Part shown: one piece after another, positions 41,998-51,153 of the stretch
How the letters are laid out: every line of letters starts with the position of its first letter
How positions within the stretch are numbered: the stretch's first letter is position 1
Assembly: GCA_017883385.1 (NCBI GenBank)
Contig: JADGNQ010000023.1
Location: forward strand, 1-55,734
Direction: 5' to 3'
From: Candidatus Sulfotelmatobacter sp.
Lineage (GTDB): Bacteria; Acidobacteriota; Terriglobia; Terriglobales; Acidobacteriaceae
DNA: 55,734 nucleotides
Notes under the pieces: model-generated
What the model saw: the letters and a program-made list of their open reading frames with translations, nothing else
What the model was told of the DNA's origin: nothing
Databases searched by the model: none
Program-made: the position numbers and the translations under genes

Positions 41998-43218
41998 GTG
42001 ACCTCGCCGAAGAGTTACCCGAAGATCGCCCTTGCGCTACTCACCGCGCTGAACTTGCTGAACTACATCGACCGGTCGGTGCTGTTCGCCGTGCAGGACC
42101 TGCTGAAGGCGGAATTTCACCGTAGTGACGCTGCATTCGGTGTACTCACCAGCGTGTTCTTCGTTTTTTACATGTGCGCGGCACCCTTCATGGGACCGCT
42201 GTCGGTGCGCTTCTCGAGAAAGTCAGTGATCGTTGTTGGAGCTCTTGTTTGGAGCGCGGCGACTCTCCTGACAGCGGTCACCTACGATTTCACCGGATTG
42301 GTGATCCGCCACACGCTGGTTGGAATCGGGGAAGCGAGTTTTGTCATTCTGTCTCCGACCTTCGTTGCCGACATGTTCCCGGAGAACCAGCGGGGCCGCG
42401 TCATGGGCGTGTTTTATCTTGCCATCCCCGTAGGAACTGCGCTGGGATACATTCTCGGTGGCTTGATGGGACCGGTTTACGGATGGCGCGCGCCATTTTA
42501 TGTGGGTGCTGCGCCTGGTTTCGTGCTCGCGTTGCTGTTGCTTTTGATTCCTGAACCTCCGCTGGGGCAGTTTGACCACGAGAAAACGCCCGATCGCGAT
42601 ACTGTAAAGGGGCTGGCGAGGAATCCTGCGTTTCTCACAGCAACACTCGGCATGGCAATGATGACCTTCGCCCTGGGCGGGCTGCAAGTCTGGATGCCGA
42701 CTTTCTTGCATCGTGCGAGAGGTTACACGCTTGGACAAGCGGGAATATTTTTCGGCCTGAGCATTGGAGCGAATGGTCTGGTGGCGTCCCTGGCGGGAGG
42801 CTGGTTGTCCGACTTCCTGTTGCGGCGGACCCGGACGGCTCACTATTTAGTCTCGGCGGTCAGTCTTGGACTAGGGATCCCGGCCATGTGGGTGGCCCTC
42901 TATGCGCATGGAGGCCGCATGGTTGCAGGCATTCTCGTGGCGGAGTTTCTCCTCCTATTGAATACAGGTCCGCTCAACGCGGCCATTATCAACTCGGTCG
43001 GTGCACACATTCGAGCGATGGCACTTGCCGTCAATATTTTCATTTTTCATTTGCTCGGGGATGTCCCTTCTGCTTCCTTGATCGGCTACATGTCGGATCG
43101 ATATTCGCTGCAGGCCGCTTTCGTGGGTCCGGTGATCGCGATTGCATTGTCGTCTGCCATACTGTTTTATGGGATGAAGTTTGCGCCGGCTGTCGCGGTT
43201 GACGGACAAAAGCGTTAA
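41998..43218 (+). CDS. MFS transporter (spinster-like)
   Basis: 406 aa with 12 hydrophobic segments. YIDRSVLFAVQDLLKAEFH opens the first helix region and loop; GIGEASFVILSPTFVADMFPENQRGRVMG is the signature between helices 4 and 5 (described as residues 113-141), as in spinster-type transporters. The substrate is not readable. The GTG start has no ribosome binding site; TATATT (41982-41987) lies 10 nt before it, so the leader would be very short. Divergent from higBA. Confidence 0.88.
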   Translation: MTSPKSYPKIALALLTALNLLNYIDRSVLFAVQDLLKAEFHRSDAAFGVLTSVFFVFYMCAAPFMGPLSVRFSRKSVIVVGALVWSAATLLTAVTYDFTGLVIRHTLVGIGEASFVILSPTFVADMFPENQRGRVMGVFYLAIPVGTALGYILGGLMGPVYGWRAPFYVGAAPGFVLALLLLLIPEPPLGQFDHEKTPDRDTVKGLARNPAFLTATLGMAMMTFALGGLQVWMPTFLHRARGYTLGQAGIFFGLSIGANGLVASLAGGWLSDFLLRRTRTAHYLVSAVSLGLGIPAMWVALYAHGGRMVAGILVAEFLLLLNTGPLNAAIINSVGAHIRAMALAVNIFIFHLLGDVPSASLIGYMSDRYSLQAAFVGPVIAIALSSAILFYGMKFAPAVAVDGQKR

Positions 43219-43251
43219 CCACAAAGGACACAAAGGAACACGAAGGAAATT
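43217..43251 (+). repeat. Family H repeat
   Basis: TAACCACAAAGGACACAAAG then GAACACGAAGG, starting at the stop codon of the MFS gene. Confidence 0.65.
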
Positions 43252-43263
43252 CGAAGTACCTGA

Positions 43264-44463
43264 ATGAGCTATTTTCATTGGATTGCGGGAACGATTCTGG
43301 CCCTGGCGTGGTTTTCCCGCATCGTGGACGCCGCTCTCGGAATGCCCTCCGTCGCTGATATTTCCCGTCCGGAGTGGGATCGGAATCCGGTTTTGCCCTC
43401 GGGGAATCCTCGCGTTTCTATTATTGTTCCCGCCCGCAATGAAGAAGACATCATGGAGCAGGCGCTTCGTACCTTGCTTGCCCTCGACTACGACAACTAT
43501 GAAGTGATCGCGGTTAACGACCGGTCGACGGATTCCACAGGCGAGATCATGGAACGGGTAACTCAAGATCCCCACCCTGTCGCACAAAACGCGACAAGGA
43601 TGGGGCACCCACTTCGGGTCATTCATCATACGGAATTGCCTCCCGGCTGGCTCGGGAAGACTCACGCCATGTGGACGGCGGCGAAAGAGGCGACGGGCGA
43701 CTGGCTGCTGTTTACTGACGCCGACGTGCTCTTCAAGCCGGACTCGCTGCGGCGGGCGCTGGCGTACGCCGAGGCGGAACCCGCTGACCATGTGGTGCTG
43801 TTTCCGCGGATGATCATGAAGAGGCCGGGGGAGTTCATGATGATCGCGTTTTTCCAGACGATGTTCATGTTTGGACATAGGCCATGGAAGGTGGCTGATC
43901 CGAGCACCGACGATCATATGGGCGTGGGCGCGTTCAACCTGGTGCGGAGGCGCGTGTACGAAGCTGTAGGGACGTACGAGGCGCTGCGCATGGAAGTGCT
44001 CGACGACATGAAGCTGGGGAAGGTCGTGAAGAAAGCCGGCTTTGCTCAGAGGAACGTTTTCGGCGCCGACTTGATTTCCATTCGGTGGGCGCACGGGGCG
44101 ATGGGCATAGTCGAAAACCTGACCAAGAATTTCTTTGCCGTGCTCTCGTTCCAAGTATGGCGTACGGTGATCTCGGCGTTTGGGCTGGCGTTTTTGAATT
44201 TCGGGCCGTTCCTGGGCCTGTGGCTGGCGCATGGATGGGCGCGGGTCCCCTATGCGGTGGCCTTGGGATCAATACTCTTGGTCTATGTTGGCATGTCGTG
44301 GCGGTCGGCAGTGCCGCCGTATTACTTCCTGCTGCACCCGGTGAGTACGGCGCTGTTTATCTACACGCTGCTGCGGTCGATGATTCTCACGTTGGGGAAC
44401 GACGGGATTGTGTGGCGGGGTACAAAGTATCCGCTGGACGAGTTGCGAAAGGGAATGGTCTAG
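43264..44463 (+). CDS. Membrane glycosyltransferase, family 2
   Basis: 399 aa. N-terminal helix, then the GT-A core: VSIIVPARNEEDIMEQAL, VNDRSTDST, LLFTDADVLF (DxD), and three C-terminal helices. It resembles GT2 enzymes of the HpnB type; acceptor unknown. A family B hairpin (43568-43610) is in frame at about residues 102-116 (DPHPVAQNATRMGHP), between the first Asp motif and the RVIHHTELPPGWLGK strand. Its stop overlaps the stop of the convergent gene on CTAG. Confidence 0.88.
   Translation: MSYFHWIAGTILALAWFSRIVDAALGMPSVADISRPEWDRNPVLPSGNPRVSIIVPARNEEDIMEQALRTLLALDYDNYEVIAVNDRSTDSTGEIMERVTQDPHPVAQNATRMGHPLRVIHHTELPPGWLGKTHAMWTAAKEATGDWLLFTDADVLFKPDSLRRALAYAEAEPADHVVLFPRMIMKRPGEFMMIAFFQTMFMFGHRPWKVADPSTDDHMGVGAFNLVRRRVYEAVGTYEALRMEVLDDMKLGKVVKKAGFAQRNVFGADLISIRWAHGAMGIVENLTKNFFAVLSFQVWRTVISAFGLAFLNFGPFLGLWLAHGWARVPYAVALGSILLVYVGMSWRSAVPPYYFLLHPVSTALFIYTLLRSMILTLGNDGIVWRGTKYPLDELRKGMV
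43568..43610 (+). repeat. Family B hairpin inside the GT2 gene
   Basis: ATCCCCACCCTGTCGC-ACAAAAC-GCGACAAGGATGGGG then CACCC. About 14-15 residues are added without frame loss. Confidence 0.85.
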
Positions 44464-45458
44464 GAGTTCATGACAATCGCATGGCTGGTATTTGACTGCG
44501 ACGCCGTCCGGCGGGCGGCGATCACGAGAAGAACTATTAAGGCCGCAGCGAACACGGCATTGCCGATGCGAAAGCTGGTTCCGCCATTGCCGACCGCAGG
44601 GTGCTCCAGGAAAGCGTGCCACGCGTAGGCCAGCGCGGCCCCGCCCGCCAGAGCGAGCCGATGTTGACCGTTCCACCCGGCACGATTGGAAAGGGCGGAA
44701 ACTGCCGCAATCAACATCAAATCCATGAGCACGTAGAGGCCAACGGCGAGCCATCCCCAGACATTGGGAACTACCAGGAAGATGGAACCCGCGATCATCG
44801 TGGCAGCGCCCACGAGCCAGGGATTGGGGACCCATCCGGTAGTGCGAGCAGCCGATCTGTTCGGCAGACGAAAAGCACCGACGACCGCCACAACGCATAC
44901 GACCGCGGCCACCAGAAATTGCGATTTCGACGCCACGAAATGATCTTGCTTGATCTCAAAGGCCGTCGACGCAACTGCGGCTAGAGCGAACAGAATGCCT
45001 GTCACGGTGAGGCCGATCCCGCCAAGCCATGGCGTCGTCGCGCGTTCCGGCACCAACGCTTCGACCAACGCGACTTATACAGAAATACTCCATACTGTAT
45101 GCAGGGTCAGCACGAAGATCGTCCACCAGACACCAATCCCCAGCGCTGGAATGTATGCCGGATCGAGGAGGTGCAAATTCAGATGCAAGTAGTTGGGATT
45201 GAAGAGCGTCTGGGTGGTATAAGCCTCCTCCAGGACGGCATAGGCGAAGGCCAGCACGATGATGCTGGGCCACCCTCTGCCGGTTCGGCGCACCGACTCC
45301 CGAATGAGTAGCGCGCCGCCGCCATACAAGGGCGCGAGAATCACCAGCGCTCCCAGCAATTTGATGGGCAGATTGCCGAGCAAAAACTCCGCGACCAGCG
45401 GTGCCACGAAGAGCAGTCCGATTGCCGGCGCTACGCGCCTGAATGCGGGGTTCGACAT
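44460..45458 (-). pseudogene. Membrane protein gene interrupted by an in-frame stop
   Basis: Two open stretches, 45458-45075 (127 aa) and 45068-44460 (202 aa), are in the same frame and separated only by TAA GTC GCG before a TTG. The first ends HTVWSISV, and the second opens LVEALVPERATTPWLGG, which reads as one loop between helices. Together they would give a 332-residue protein with about 9 membrane segments. A nonsense mutation (or a sequencing error) is the simplest reading; two separate proteins are possible. No family recognised. TATATATCT lies upstream of the ATG at 45458. Confidence 0.6.
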
Positions 45459-45515
45459 GAGTGGTTCCAGATATATACCCTGCCGAATCTGCGGTGCAAC
45501 CGGGGGTCCGCGATC

Positions 45516-46058
45516 CTACTGCCGCGGCTCCTCGCCTTCGACGTCGTTGCCGTAGGTAGCGGTGGTCTGCGGCTTGGCCTTCGTCTTCGCTGGTTTCTTG
45601 GTGGGGCGGAGGCGTCCGGCGCTGTAGTGGCCACGGTTTTCGACGTCGTAGTTCTTGGGGAGCGGAGGGATGAGCGCGGCGCCCCCGGTAAGCTGGCTGA
45701 TGCGGCTGAGGATGATCTCGGCGCGAGCGTCGTAGAGCTTGACGGCTCCGTGGATTTCAATGGTGCGGCCTTCCAGGCGCCGGACATCACCAACATCTTT
45801 CAAGTCGGAAGGGAAGACGACCACGGTGAACGGGCAGGCCATCTGGTCCTCGCAGAAGTCGAGGAAGTGAACGCCCTTGGTTCCGAGTTTGACGCGCAGC
45901 ACCTTGCCGGTGACGCACTTGGTTTCACCGACGTGCTGATTGGCCTCGTGAATTGGGACACAATCGGAGGCGCTGAGCAGAGGTGACAACAAGAGAATGG
46001 CGAAGAGCGAAATGATCCAGATCAAAGTCGTCGCTGGTACGAAGCGAGAAAGGAGCAT
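45516..46058 (-). CDS. Secreted OB-fold-like protein
   Basis: 180 aa. Signal peptide (LIWIISLFAILLLSPLLSAS), then IHEANQHVGETKCVTGKVLRV, FLDFCEDQMACPFTVVVFPSD, LEGRTIEIHGAVKLYDARAEIIL, the strand order of an OB fold used by nucleic-acid or ligand binding proteins, with Cys residues that may pair. The tail is Lys/Thr/Pro-rich. TAGAAT lies 7 nt before the ATG, so a leaderless message is possible. Ligand unknown. Confidence 0.7.
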   Translation of the reverse strand: MLLSRFVPATTLIWIISLFAILLLSPLLSASDCVPIHEANQHVGETKCVTGKVLRVKLGTKGVHFLDFCEDQMACPFTVVVFPSDLKDVGDVRRLEGRTIEIHGAVKLYDARAEIILSRISQLTGGAALIPPLPKNYDVENRGHYSAGRLRPTKKPAKTKAKPQTTATYGNDVEGEEPRQ

Positions 46059-46146
46059 ACCTCAGATTCTAGGAAGGGCCTGGGATGCAGTCTGTGACGG
46101 GACGGAAACAATTGACAGCGCGGTTCCGGAATGGAACTGCGGCGAA

Positions 46147-46184
46147 GCCCCACTTCTCGCAAAGAACGCGAGAAATGGGGCACC
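46147..46184 (+). repeat. Family B hairpin
   Basis: CCCCACTTCTCGC-AAAGAAC-GCGAGAAATGGGG then CACCC, downstream of the STAS gene. Confidence 0.8.
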
Positions 46185-46211
46185 CGGATATCCGCAAAAT
46201 TGGGAAGGTCT

Positions 46212-46556
46212 CTACTTGAACGACTTGACCGCTGACGCTTCGTCGTCTTTCACGTCGAAAACGGTGTAGAGCTTGGTGATCTGAAGCAGGTCGTTGACCT
46301 TCTTGGTCAGGTTCAGGAGTTTGAGTTCGCCGCCCTGATTCTTGGTTGTGGTGAAGGCGCTGACCAGTTCGCCGATGCCCGAGCTGTCGATGTAGTTGAC
46401 GTCCTGGAGATTCAGGACAATCTTCTTGTTGCCTTTGGAAAGCAGGTCGCGCACTGTGTCGCGGAGAATGACGCTGCCTTCTCCCAGCGTGATGCGTCCG
46501 CTGCAGTCCACGATCGTGACTCCATCCACCTGCCGACTACTAACCTTCATGCTCAC
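46212..46556 (-). CDS. STAS-domain anti-anti-sigma factor (RsbV/SpoIIAA-like)
   Basis: 114 aa. VDCSGRITLGEGSVILRD and NLQDVNYIDSSGIGELV, where DSSG carries the Ser phosphorylated by the partner kinase. When dephosphorylated it binds the anti-sigma kinase. The GTG at 46556 overlaps the TGA of the kinase gene (GTGA) and has AAGGAGG 7 nt upstream, so it is preferred over the ATG two codons later. Translationally coupled to the kinase gene. Confidence 0.92.
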   Translation of the reverse strand: MSMKVSSRQVDGVTIVDCSGRITLGEGSVILRDTVRDLLSKGNKKIVLNLQDVNYIDSSGIGELVSAFTTTKNQGGELKLLNLTKKVNDLLQITKLYTVFDVKDDEASAVKSFK

Positions 46557-47005
46557 TGGGAAGCCTCCTTGCCGCCCGCGGTAGTTCCGTGGACGTGCTT
46601 GATTAATTTAAGTTCGGTGCCCGTTTGGGAGGGGCGAATTTCCACCACATCCATAAACGAGCGCATAAGAAAAATTCCGCGGCCCGATGTCTTGAGCAGG
46701 TTCTCCGGCGCCAGGGGGTTGGGAATCTTGCTCAGATCCAGCCCTTTGCCCTGATCGCGAATTGTGATGACCAGATTGTCGCCAGTGCGCTCAAAGGCGA
46801 GGATCACTTTCTTGTCCGGGGCATACTCATTGCCATGCAAAACGGCATTGACTGCGCCCTCGCGCACCGCCATGGAAATCTGCATGACTTCGTCGTCGGC
46901 AAAGCCGAGTTCTGTAGCGATAATAGTGGCCTTCTCCTCCGCGCTATCGATCGTCTCCAACGAGGAGTCGAGCGTGTAAGACACCCGTTGCTCGGTCATG
47001 GCCAT
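46553..47005 (-). CDS. Anti-sigma regulatory factor, serine kinase (RsbW-like)
   Basis: About 150 aa HATPase-fold protein: MAVREGAVNAVLHGNEY is the N box, VITIRDQGKGLD the G1 box, and SGRGIFLMRSFMDVVEI the G2 region. It should phosphorylate the STAS protein and sequester a sigma factor; no sigma B-type gene is near. Start at 47005 (or the ATG two codons later); TATACT lies 17 nt upstream. The frame further upstream is not needed. Confidence 0.92.
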   Translation of the reverse strand: MAMTEQRVSYTLDSSLETIDSAEEKATIIATELGFADDEVMQISMAVREGAVNAVLHGNEYAPDKKVILAFERTGDNLVITIRDQGKGLDLSKIPNPLAPENLLKTSGRGIFLMRSFMDVVEIRPSQTGTELKLIKHVHGTTAGGKEASQ

Positions 47006-47174
47006 GGACGTAGCTAAGAATGAGTATAGAACCGGGGACGGCTGGTGTGCCCGCAACGCCGCCCTCAGACTCTCGCCAGACGCGTTTCCCAGCGAATGCG
47101 GTAGTTTGCCTGTCGGATGGGTAGGTTGTCAACGACTCGATAACGCGGCTGCTCCGAGAGAGGAAGGACGGCGA

Positions 47175-47206
47175 AACCACAGAGGACACGGAGGACACAG
47201 GGGAAG
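47175..47206 (+). repeat. Family H repeat
   Basis: AACCACAGAGGACACGGAGG then ACACAGGGG, between divergent RsbW-like and small membrane-protein genes. Confidence 0.65.
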
Positions 47207-47271
47207 CACGAACTGTGACGTAGCCTGGCGGAGAAGGATTCGCGCCTTTTGGGGTCTATAATTTCAGCCTC

Positions 47272-47592
47272 GTGAGTCAGCTTCCTTCGCCAAACCTCAG
47301 AACTCGACTGCGGCGGATCTTCCTTAGGGCGATCCTGGCCGTTGTGGGTGCAGCTCTGGTTGGTTATGGTCTGGACTACGCTGTTTTCCGGGTCCGCCCG
47401 GCGACCAATCGCAATGCTTACGGCTCGGTGATCGTGAATCATTACTATGCCGTTTTGCAGAAGAGCGGGAAGACGCAGTTTATCTTCGACCCGCCACAGG
47501 CTCAGACCTGCGTGAACGCGCTGTTTCCCCATGCGGGCTGGTTGCCCTGCTGGTATCTGAGCCGGCATCCGGACCAGAGGACGGATATCTAG
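47272..47592 (+). CDS. Small membrane-anchored hypothetical protein
   Basis: 106 aa. A basic start, one helix (IFLRAILAVVGAALVGYGLDYAVF), then a short outside domain with VIVNHYYAVLQKSGKTQF and two Cys (QTCVNALFPHAGWLPCWYL). Family unknown, though the pattern looks conserved. The GTG start lies 9 nt after a perfect TATAAT (47257-47262) and lacks a ribosome binding site, so the leader is about 3 nt. Confidence 0.7.
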   Translation: MSQLPSPNLRTRLRRIFLRAILAVVGAALVGYGLDYAVFRVRPATNRNAYGSVIVNHYYAVLQKSGKTQFIFDPPQAQTCVNALFPHAGWLPCWYLSRHPDQRTDI

Positions 47593-47655
47593 TTCAGCGA
47601 GAGACAGGCTAGAATGTTGCGTCGGATTTGACTGACGCGACCTCGAAAGGAATTC

Positions 47656-49089
47656 ATGTTGAAGAAGCTCATGCGTGATGGATGCGTGCTCGGGTTTACG
47701 TTGGTCCTGACGTGTGCGGCGATGGCGGGAGCAGCCTCTGGTTCGCCCGATACTCGGCTGCAGAAGGCGTATCGCTTCCAGCAGGGCGGCTGGACTTACG
47801 TGCATCTCGAGGGCGCGCCGGCGGACGTCGGCTTTCAACACGGCTATCTCCTTGCGCCGGAGATCGCCGATGCTTTTGAGGCCATCAAGCTCTTTGACAC
47901 CCGCGAGACGCAGCGGGATTGGGAATTTTTCCGCAAGACGGCGCGCGAGATGCTTTGGCCCCGCATCGATGCGGAGTATCAGCAGGAATTGCAGGGGATC
48001 GCCGATGGTGTGAAGGCGCACGGAGTCGATCTCGACGTTTACGACATCGTGGCGCTTAATGCGTTCGAGGAAGTCCCCGACTATTACGTGCCGTGGCTGA
48101 ACAAGCAGCAGAAGTCGGCCAAGGCTCCGAAGCTCGCGGCTCCCGGGAATTGCAGCGCATTTATTGCCACGGGCGGCATGACCAAGGACCACCAGATCGT
48201 GATCGCTCACAACAATTGGACCAGCTACCTGGCGGGCGAGCGCTGGGTGATTATCTTCGACATCCAGCCCGAGCATGGCAATCGGATCCTGATGGACGGC
48301 TTCCCCGGCGTCATTACCAGCGACGATGATTTTGGCGTGAACTCCGCCGGGATGATGATTACCGAGACGACCATCACACAGTTTGAGGGATGGGATCCGA
48401 AGGGGAAGCCGGAGTTCATGCGCTCGCGCAAGGCGCTGCAGTACGCCAACAGTATTGATGACTACGTGCGCATTATCAAAGAAGGCAACAACGGCGGATA
48501 CGCCAACGACTGGCTCATCGGCGACCGAAAGACCGGGGAGATTGCATACCTCGAGTTGGGATTGAAGAATACTCCGCTATGGCGCACAAAAGATGGGTAT
48601 TTTGTGAGTTCGAATTTTGCGCGCGATCCGAAAGTTTTGCGGGAAGAGACGACCTTTGATCCAAACGATGCTTCATCCTCGCCGAATGCGCGGCACAATC
48701 GCTGGGAAGAAGTGATGAAGCAGGCGAAGGGGAAGGTTGATGTCGTGATGGCAGAGCAGTTCCTTTCCGACCACTTCGACAGCTTCGAGAAGAAGGAGCA
48801 GCCGAACGAGCGGGCCTTGTGCGGGCATGTGGACGCTTCTCCGCGAGGCGTGAAGGAGTGGGGATGGGACGCTTACAACCCCGGCGGCGCGGTGCAGGGA
48901 AAGGCGACTGACAGCGCGATGACGGCGAAGATGAGTTTTATGGCGAGGGCGGGACATCCGTGTGGGGCCGACTTCACGGCGGCCGACTTCTTCGATCATC
49001 ATCCCGAGTTTGCGTGGCAGAAGCCGTTGCTGCGCGATATGAAGGCGGGGCCGTGGACGGTGTTCACGGCAGGGCAGAAGGAGAAATAA
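47656..49089 (+). CDS. Secreted Ntn-type hydrolase (C45 / phospholipase B-like)
   Basis: 477 aa. Signal peptide (GFTLVLTCAAMAGAASG), then GAPADVGFQHGYLLAPEI, EYQQELQGIADGVKAHG, and APGNCSAFIATGGMTKDHQIVIAHNNW, where Cys after Asn-Gly is the likely N-terminal nucleophile released by self-cleavage. DWLIGDRKTGEIAYLELG and SNFARDPK are also typical of the acyltransferase/phospholipase B-like group. Substrate (amide or ester lipid) unknown. The next gene begins 3 nt after its stop, so they form an operon. Confidence 0.82.
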   Translation: MLKKLMRDGCVLGFTLVLTCAAMAGAASGSPDTRLQKAYRFQQGGWTYVHLEGAPADVGFQHGYLLAPEIADAFEAIKLFDTRETQRDWEFFRKTAREMLWPRIDAEYQQELQGIADGVKAHGVDLDVYDIVALNAFEEVPDYYVPWLNKQQKSAKAPKLAAPGNCSAFIATGGMTKDHQIVIAHNNWTSYLAGERWVIIFDIQPEHGNRILMDGFPGVITSDDDFGVNSAGMMITETTITQFEGWDPKGKPEFMRSRKALQYANSIDDYVRIIKEGNNGGYANDWLIGDRKTGEIAYLELGLKNTPLWRTKDGYFVSSNFARDPKVLREETTFDPNDASSSPNARHNRWEEVMKQAKGKVDVVMAEQFLSDHFDSFEKKEQPNERALCGHVDASPRGVKEWGWDAYNPGGAVQGKATDSAMTAKMSFMARAGHPCGADFTAADFFDHHPEFAWQKPLLRDMKAGPWTVFTAGQKEK

Positions 49090-49092
49090 CGT

Positions 49093-49458
49093 ATGGCCAA
49101 AGGCGAGACGAAAGTCGTCGTATACGAAAAGCCGACTTGAAGCACGTGCCGCCAGGTCCAGCGGGCCTTGACTGAGAAAGGCGTGGACTTCACCAGCATC
49201 AACTACATCGAAGAACCTCTTTCTGCGAAAGAGCTGAAGCAACTATTGCAGAAGACCGGGTTGAGACCTCAGGATGCTCTGCGCACGAAAGAGCCTGCTT
49301 ATCGGGAACATGTGGCAGGCAGGAACCTGAGCGACGATCAGCTCATTCGGATCATGGCCGAACATAGCGAGCTCCTGCAGAGGCCGATCGTGGTTCGAGG
49401 AAACAAGGCTGTGCTGGCGCGGCCGGTGGACAAACTGGCGGAGTTGAACTTCGAATAG
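49093..49458 (+). CDS. ArsC/Spx-like protein with in-frame TGA at the redox Cys (selenoprotein candidate)
   Basis: Read through TGA (49138-49140, codon 16), the frame gives 121 aa: VVVYEKPT-[TGA][14 protein letters not shown], then a normal ArsC/Spx-like thioredoxin fold ([33 protein letters not shown]). In relatives the first residue of this motif is Cys (CxxC). The ATG has AAGGAG at 49078-49083 and lies 3 nt after the upstream stop. A small hairpin with loop CAGGTCCA follows the TGA. Either Sec is inserted or the gene carries a nonsense mutation; an internal TTG at 49168 would omit the active site. Confidence 0.65.
49138..49164 (+). promoter_or_regulatory. UGA codon with SECIS-like hairpin
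   Basis: TGA (49138-49140), then 8 nt, then CCGC-CAGGTCCA-GCGG (49149-49164). The loop contains AGGTCC, close to the AGGTCT loop of the E. coli fdhF element, where GGU contacts SelB. The stem is only 4 bp and the loop is nearer to the TGA (GGT at +15 to +17) than in fdhF (+19 to +21). Confidence 0.45.
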
Positions 49459-49576
49459 GCCTCGCGAAAACCGAATCCCTCCGATAAGCAATTTCAATTG
49501 GACTCTGGGCAGACCGCACTCTAGAGTCCTAGGGGTGCAGCCTAGCCGGACACGAACTCGCGGACTTGTGCGCCGG

Positions 49577-51055
49577 ATGAATCCTACGGAGGCGCCGCTC
49601 ACGCTGTTTCGCCCGCCATTTCGCAACTACCAGTTCGACGCGGCCTACGATGAGATGTTTGCCGCGCCGGGCACTCCGCGCGAACACTATAAGGCTCTGT
49701 TTCAGACACTGTTGGAGCTTCCTGCCGAACAATTGCGCAAGACCCAGCAGGCGGCCGACCTGTCGTTTCTGCATCAGGGAATTACGTTCACCGTGTACGG
49801 AAACGATGAAGGCACTGAGCGCGTTTTTCCCAACGATCTGCTGCCGCGGATTATCCCGCACCAGGAATGGCGCAAGATTGAAACCGGGCTCACGCAACGC
49901 ATCGCGGCGCTCAATTTATTTCTTGAGGACATTTACCACCACGGACGAATTCTGGCGGACGGCGTCGTCCCCCGCGAACTCGTCTACAGTTGCCGCCACT
50001 TCCGGCGCGAGATGCGCGGGCTGACCGTTCCGCGCGGGATTTACGTCAGCATCTGCGGCACCGATCTGGTGCGGCTGCCCGACGGAAGTTTTGCAGTGCT
50101 GGAAGACAATCTCCGCGTACCCAGCGGCGTGTCGTACATGCTAGCCAACCGGAAGGTGCTGAAGAAAGTTTTCCCCACGCTGTTCCGTGACTACGGGGTG
50201 TGCCCGGTGGATCACTATGCGCAGGCTCTGTTGGCGACGTTGCGGGCGCTGGCGCCGGCAACCTCTTCGACACGGCACGAACCGAAGGTCGTTCTGCTGA
50301 CGCCCGGAGTTTTCAATTCGGCATATTTCGAGCACACATTTCTTGCCCAGCAGATGGGCATCGAACTGGTCGAGGGCCGCGACCTTCTGGTGCACGACAA
50401 CATTGTTTATATGCGGACCACGGCCGGTCTGCGGCGCGTGGATGTGATTTACCGGCGCGTCGACGACGATTTTCTTGATCCACTGTGTTTCCGGCAGGAT
50501 TCCAGCCTGGGCGTGCCCGGATTGTTCAACGCTTACCGCGCCGGGAACGTAGTGCTGGCCAACGCAATCGGGACCGGAGTGGCAGACGACAAGGCGATGT
50601 ACGCGTACGTGCCTGCAATCATCCGCTACTACCTGGGGGAGGATCCCATCCTGGCGAACGTTCAGACGTATCTGCTCACCGACCGTTCGCAGCGAAGTTA
50701 CGTGTTGGAGCACCTGGACGAACTCGTGGTGAAGGCCGTCGGCGAGTCGGGCGGTTACGGCATGCTGATTGGGCCGCACAGCACCGAGGCGGAGAGGGAA
50801 GAGTTTCGGCAGAGGATTGAGGCGGAGCCGCGGAACTATATCGCGCAGCCGACGCTGAGCTTGTCTCGCGCGCCGTGTTTCCTTGAGGGCGAGGTGCAGG
50901 CGCGGCATGTGGACCTGCGTCCTTACATTTTGTATGGCGAGAACGTGACGCTGGTGCCGGGCGGGCTAACTCGGGTGGCGTTGCGGCGCGGATCGCTGGT
51001 GGTTAATTCGTCGCAGGGCGGCGGCAGCAAGGATACCTGGGTGTTGAGGGCATAG
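49577..51055 (+). CDS. Circularly permuted ATP-grasp type 2 protein
   Basis: About 492 aa. [48 protein letters not shown] (a span at about residues 158-187), [18 protein letters not shown] (nucleotide-binding) and the final [20 protein letters not shown] are the marks of this family. Predicted peptide or amide ligase. The ATG at 49577 gives the usual N-terminus; GTG at 49535 is an alternative and neither has a good site. First of a three-gene set with alpha-E and transglutaminase genes. Confidence 0.9.
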   Translation: MNPTEAPLTLFRPPFRNYQFDAAYDEMFAAPGTPREHYKALFQTLLELPAEQLRKTQQAADLSFLHQGITFTVYGNDEGTERVFPNDLLPRIIPHQEWRKIETGLTQRIAALNLFLEDIYHHGRILADGVVPRELVYSCRHFRREMRGLTVPRGIYVSICGTDLVRLPDGSFAVLEDNLRVPSGVSYMLANRKVLKKVFPTLFRDYGVCPVDHYAQALLATLRALAPATSSTRHEPKVVLLTPGVFNSAYFEHTFLAQQMGIELVEGRDLLVHDNIVYMRTTAGLRRVDVIYRRVDDDFLDPLCFRQDSSLGVPGLFNAYRAGNVVLANAIGTGVADDKAMYAYVPAIIRYYLGEDPILANVQTYLLTDRSQRSYVLEHLDELVVKAVGESGGYGMLIGPHSTEAEREEFRQRIEAEPRNYIAQPTLSLSRAPCFLEGEVQARHVDLRPYILYGENVTLVPGGLTRVALRRGSLVVNSSQGGGSKDTWVLRA

Positions 51056-51120
51056 GGGTCAGGGGTCAGAAAGCCATTTGATTCCGGCCTGCTGACTACC
51101 GACCCCTAATCCCTGACCCC
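51054..51120. repeat. Palindrome starting at the ATP-grasp stop codon
   Basis: AGGGGTCAGGGGTCAG faces CTGACTACCGACCCC and CCCTGACCCCT. Outer arms AGGGGTCAGGG and CCCTGACCCCT pair perfectly. Confidence 0.75.
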
Positions 51121-51153
51121 TCTTCGGATATGAACGAGCGGAGGCAAACAGTA

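Noticed and set aside
42955..44232. A 425-aa open frame on the minus strand
   Set aside because: Antisense to the MFS and GT2 genes and crosses their junction; no domain visible.
44460..45458. A frameshift between the two halves of the membrane gene
   Set aside because: The two frames were checked: both start positions differ by a multiple of three, so it is an in-frame stop, not a frameshift.
49168..49458. A 96-aa ArsC-like gene starting at TTG
   Set aside because: The TTG lacks a ribosome binding site and would drop the active-site loop; the ATG at 49093 with AAGGAG and the in-frame TGA explains the locus better.
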